A stretch of DNA of 36,381 nucleotides from Methylobacterium sp. J-088 (GTDB taxonomy: Bacteria; Pseudomonadota; Alphaproteobacteria; Rhizobiales; Beijerinckiaceae): contig NZ_JAKSYH010000093.1 in the NCBI RefSeq assembly GCF_022829295.1, positions 1 through 36,381 on the forward strand, written 5' to 3'. The notes beneath the pieces were generated by a model. That model was given only the letters and a program-made list of their open reading frames with translations. It did no database searches and had not been told where the DNA came from. The stretch's first letter is position 1, and every line of letters begins with the position of its first letter. Position numbers and translations under genes: made by a program. Positions 34,031 through 36,381 of the stretch are shown here, piece after piece.

Positions 34031-34960
34031 ATGGCCTCACAGCGGAAAGTCATCATCACCTGCGCGGTGACGGGCGCGATCCACACACCCAGCATGTCGC
34101 CGCACCTGCCCGTGACGCCCGAAGAGATCGCCGACGCCGCTATCGGAGCCGCCGAGGCGGGTGCCGCCATCGTTCACCTGCACGCCCGCAACCCGGAGAC
34201 CGGCCAACCGGACCAGTCGCCCGAGGCGTTTGCTAAGTTCCTGCCCGTGATCAAGCAGCGCTCATCCTGCGTGGTGAACATCACCACGGGCGGCGCGCCG
34301 ACCATGTCGATCGAGGAGCGGGTCCGCCCTGCCGCGACCTACAAGCCGGAGGTCGCCTCCCTGAACCTTGGTTCGATGAATTTTGGATTGTTCGGCATGC
34401 TCGATCGGTTCAAGGACCTCAAGCACCAATGGGAGCGGGATTACCTCGGCAACAAGGATATCATCTTCCGGAATACCTTTGGTCAGATCGAACACATCCT
34501 GACCACCTGCGGCCCGAACGGCACGAAGTTCGAGTTCGAGTGCTATGACACCGCTCACCTCTACAATCTGAAATACTTTTTCGATCGCGGCCTCGTGCAG
34601 GCGCCGCTGTTCATCCAGACGGTATTCGGGCTTCAAGGCGGCATCGGCGCGCATCCGGACGACGTGATGCACATGAAGCGAACCGCCGACCGGCTGTTCG
34701 GCGATCAATACCAGTGGTCGGTGCTCGGGGCGGGCCGCAACCAGATGAACATTGCCGCCATGGCGGCCGCGATGGGCGGGAACGTCCGTGTCGGTCTGGA
34801 AGACAGCCTATGGGACGGGCCAGGTAAGCTCGCCGAGACCAATGCCGCGCAGGTCCGGCGTATCCGGTCGATCATCGAGGGGCTGGGGCTCGCCGTGGCC
34901 TCGCCCGACGAGGCGCGCGAGATGCTGGCGTTGAAGGGGGGCGACAAGGTCGCGTTCTGA
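34031..34960 (+). CDS. Beta-keto acid cleavage enzyme (BKACE, DUF849 family)
   Basis: The 309-residue Zn enzyme condenses a beta-keto acid with acetyl-CoA and splits it into acetoacetate and a new acyl-CoA, the reaction established for Kce of lysine fermentation. Metal ligands are visible as His49 and His51 in VHLHAR and Glu257 in VGLED; the catalytic Arg253 and Asp258 are also present. The position of Kce Glu14, which contacts the substrate amino group, is Ile17 here (TGAIHTPSM), so the substrate is probably not 3-keto-5-aminohexanoate. The family contains carnitine-derived and other keto-acid cleavers. AGGAGG lies before the ATG, two bases after the dehydrogenase stop. No following gene belongs to the operon. 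Confidence 0.92.
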   Translation: MASQRKVIITCAVTGAIHTPSMSPHLPVTPEEIADAAIGAAEAGAAIVHLHARNPETGQPDQSPEAFAKFLPVIKQRSSCVVNITTGGAPTMSIEERVRPAATYKPEVASLNLGSMNFGLFGMLDRFKDLKHQWERDYLGNKDIIFRNTFGQIEHILTTCGPNGTKFEFECYDTAHLYNLKYFFDRGLVQAPLFIQTVFGLQGGIGAHPDDVMHMKRTADRLFGDQYQWSVLGAGRNQMNIAAMAAAMGGNVRVGLEDSLWDGPGKLAETNAAQVRRIRSIIEGLGLAVASPDEAREMLALKGGDKVAF

Positions 34961-34997
34961 GGCCGAGGCTAACGGTTGTAAGCTTGCCTGATGGCTT

Positions 34998-35034
34998 AGA
35001 GCCATGCCCGATCGCGTTACACACGGTACACGAC
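34998..35034 (-). repeat. IS-end sequence resembling the terminal repeat of the MITE-like elements
   Basis: The 37 bases beginning AGAGCC and ending CACGAC line up without gaps with 2-38 of copy A and, with one gap, with the start of copy B at 23016. They end exactly where the transposase stop codon begins (35035), as expected of an IS terminal inverted repeat. The internal hairpins of the repeat are absent here. Confidence 0.6.
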
Positions 35035-35914
35035 TCACAAGGCTGGGAGGCGTTTTGGGCATCGATTGGCCCAGAGGGTCGCTGCGCTTTGAGGGGCATT
35101 GAGGAGATCGCCGCGTAGGGCATCGAGGCCGGTGCGGAACCAGGATTTCCCGCGCCGCCCATGGGTCTTTCGCGCAATGGCTTTGAGGCCCATGGCGGCG
35201 GTCGCCGTTCGGTAGATCCAAGTGATGGCCAGCGTCAGGACGGCGGTGAGCGTCTCGATCTTGGCTGGATCGGTCAGGCGGGTGTCTTCGAGGTTGAGGC
35301 CACGGGTCTTGGCGTCGCCGAACAGACACTCGATCCCCCAGCGTCTCCTGTAGACTTGGAGCGCTCGCCGCGGCTCGGGGGTGTTGGTCATCACCAGCAG
35401 CCATTCCCCGCTGGCGAGGCGTTTGGCGGCCAGCTTCAGCGGCAGGTGCGTGTCAGGCAGGAACAGATCGAGCGTGTGGATGGTGTGGCGGGCGCGCTTG
35501 GTGCGCAGCAGCGTCTCGATCGACCACAGGCTGCCATCGGCGCGCGCCATGAACAGGTCGGGTCGGACCCGGATGGCGAAGGGGACCCGGCTCTTGGCCA
35601 GGAACGCGAACCAGTCGGCGCCGATGAACTCCCGGTCGGCCAGAAGCAGATCGATGGAGGTGGGCTCGAACAGGGCGAGATAGCGCTGTAGCAGGCCGAT
35701 GCGCTGTGCGGTGTCGCTGTTGCCCGGATGGGCGAGCACCGACCACAACAGCGGCACCCGGAAGCGACGCGTGACGATGGCCAGCATCAGGATATTGACG
35801 TCTTTTCGGCCGAGCTTCCAGCGAGTGCGGTCGAGCGCCAGGCATTTGGGCCGGGTCAGCTTGAGCATGCGCACCACCAGCGTGGCGATCACGGCCTGAT
35901 CGAGACGCACGTGC
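35035..35914 (-). pseudogene. IS4-family transposase, 5'-truncated
   Basis: About 292 residues of a DDE transposase remain. The first catalytic Asp is in LALDRTRWKLGR, the second in LLADREFIGADWF, and the IS4 Y-(2)-R-(3)-E-(6)-K signature is intact in YRRRWGIECLFGDAK, giving the catalytic Glu. The frame stays open to a start at 36036, but the 41 residues beyond 35914 are the antisense of the opposite copy, not transposase. The true N-terminal region, perhaps 80-100 residues in family members, is missing. The stop codon abuts the putative terminal repeat. It is probably inactive alone, although all three catalytic residues remain. Confidence 0.82.
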
Positions 35915-36381
35915 TGGAAGCTCGGCCGAAAAGACGTCAATATCCTGATGCTGGCCATCGTCACGCGTCGCTTCCGGGTGCCGCTGTTGTGGGCGGTGCT
36001 CGCCCATCCGGGCAACAGCGACACCTCACAGTGCACCGGCCTGCTCCAGCCCTACCCCTCACTGTTCGAGCGCGCCTCCACCTACCTGCTTCTGCCCGAC
36101 CGGGAGTTGCTCGGCGCCGACTGGTCCGCGTTCCGTGCCAAGGGCCGGGTCCCCTTCGCCATCCGGGTCCGCCCCGACCTGTTCATGGCGCGCGCCGATG
36201 GCAGCCTGTGGTCGATCGGGACGCTGCTGCGCACCAAGCGCGCCCGCCACACCATCCACACGCTCGAACTGTTCCTGCCTGACACGCACCTGCCGCTGAA
36301 GCTGGCCGCCAAACGCCTCGCCAGCGGGGAATGGCTGCTGGTGATGACCAACACCCCCGAGCCGCGGCGAGCGCTCCAAGT
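35915..36381 (+). pseudogene. Second IS4-family transposase copy, inverted, 5'-truncated and cut by the window end
   Basis: Plus-strand reading from 35915 (tgg aag ctc) gives WKLGRKDVNILMLAIVTRRF and stays open to 36381, ending in EPRRALQ. It corresponds to the middle of the minus-strand copy without gaps. Most of it is nearly identical, but about 36010-36150 has many substitutions (for example TSQCTGLLQPYPSLFERAS against TAQRIGLLQRYLALFEPTS). The sequence before Trp is missing, including the first catalytic Asp, so this copy is non-functional as it stands. Confidence 0.8.

Larger units (their letters stand above)
34998..36381. mobile_element. IS4-family insertion sequence remnant in foldback arrangement, open at the window edge
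   Basis: The element starts at the putative terminal repeat and contains a minus-strand transposase lacking its N-terminus. After a 94-base stretch belonging only to that copy (35821-35914), a second copy runs in the opposite direction to the window end. The arms 35354-35820 and 35915-36381 are inverted copies of exactly 467 bases. The outer end of the second copy lies outside the window. Confidence 0.8.

Noticed and set aside
35728..36282. 184-codon plus-strand ORF resembling a minus-strand ORF at 35453-36007
   Set aside because: The resemblance is produced by the inverted repeat. Neither frame is the transposase frame.

Overview
The window is GC-rich, gene-dense DNA from an alphaproteobacterium. 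The hom-glpX pairing, an ExoR-like Sel1 protein, TRAP and ACS-type transporters, and hairpin-rich intergenic repeats are most like Methylobacterium or a related Rhizobiales genus. That assignment is an inference from gene content. I see no rRNA, tRNA, CRISPR array or phage genes.

Left part (1-8.5 kb). A MITE-like repeat with long terminal inverted repeats (2-299) precedes a membrane-anchored coiled-coil protein, a possible small ORF and a small Gly/Met-rich protein. Next come poxB (pyruvate:quinone oxidoreductase) and a tightly overlapping lutABC lactate-oxidation operon, which together form a lactate -> pyruvate -> acetate route. A transglutaminase-like protein follows. The 663-bp gap after it holds a strikingly AT-rich patch.

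Middle part (8.5-17.1 kb). This is mostly housekeeping: ilvD with an overlapping ExoR-like Sel1-repeat gene, a glutathione S-transferase, xthA, a ceramidase-family membrane protein, homoserine dehydrogenase, class II fructose-1,6-bisphosphatase (glpX) and an L,D-transpeptidase.

Right part (17.1-35 kb). This accessory region is devoted to nutrient uptake and organic-acid catabolism. A NarK/NasA-type nitrate transporter has a sigma-54-like promoter and a leader hairpin. An ACS-family MFS transporter, a family III CoA-transferase and an atypical crotonase form an operon. After a YbaK-type deacylase, a second copy of the repeat and a small unknown gene, a three-gene TRAP transporter faces a GntR regulator. 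A second GntR gene lies downstream of a 983-residue FAD/Fe-S 2-hydroxyacid dehydrogenase, an SDR and a third GntR gene. Divergent from these are a lambda-crystallin-type 3-hydroxyacid dehydrogenase and a beta-keto acid cleavage enzyme (BKACE). The TRAP-to-BKACE block looks like one regulon for uptake and degradation of a hydroxylated carboxylic acid, and is the best candidate here for an undescribed pathway.

The right end (35.0-36.4 kb) is an IS4-family transposase remnant arranged as a large foldback: two 5'-truncated copies head to head, with 467-bp arms and a 94-bp spacer. The sequence next to the transposase stop codon resembles the terminal repeat of the MITE-like element, so this IS family may have mobilised it.

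Very long antisense ORFs occur over poxB, ilvD, the TRAP genes and the FAD/Fe-S gene. They are high-GC shadows and are not annotated. Starts were chosen from ribosome-binding sites and family alignment by eye. Two genes, the GST and the FAD/Fe-S dehydrogenase, appear to start with TTG.
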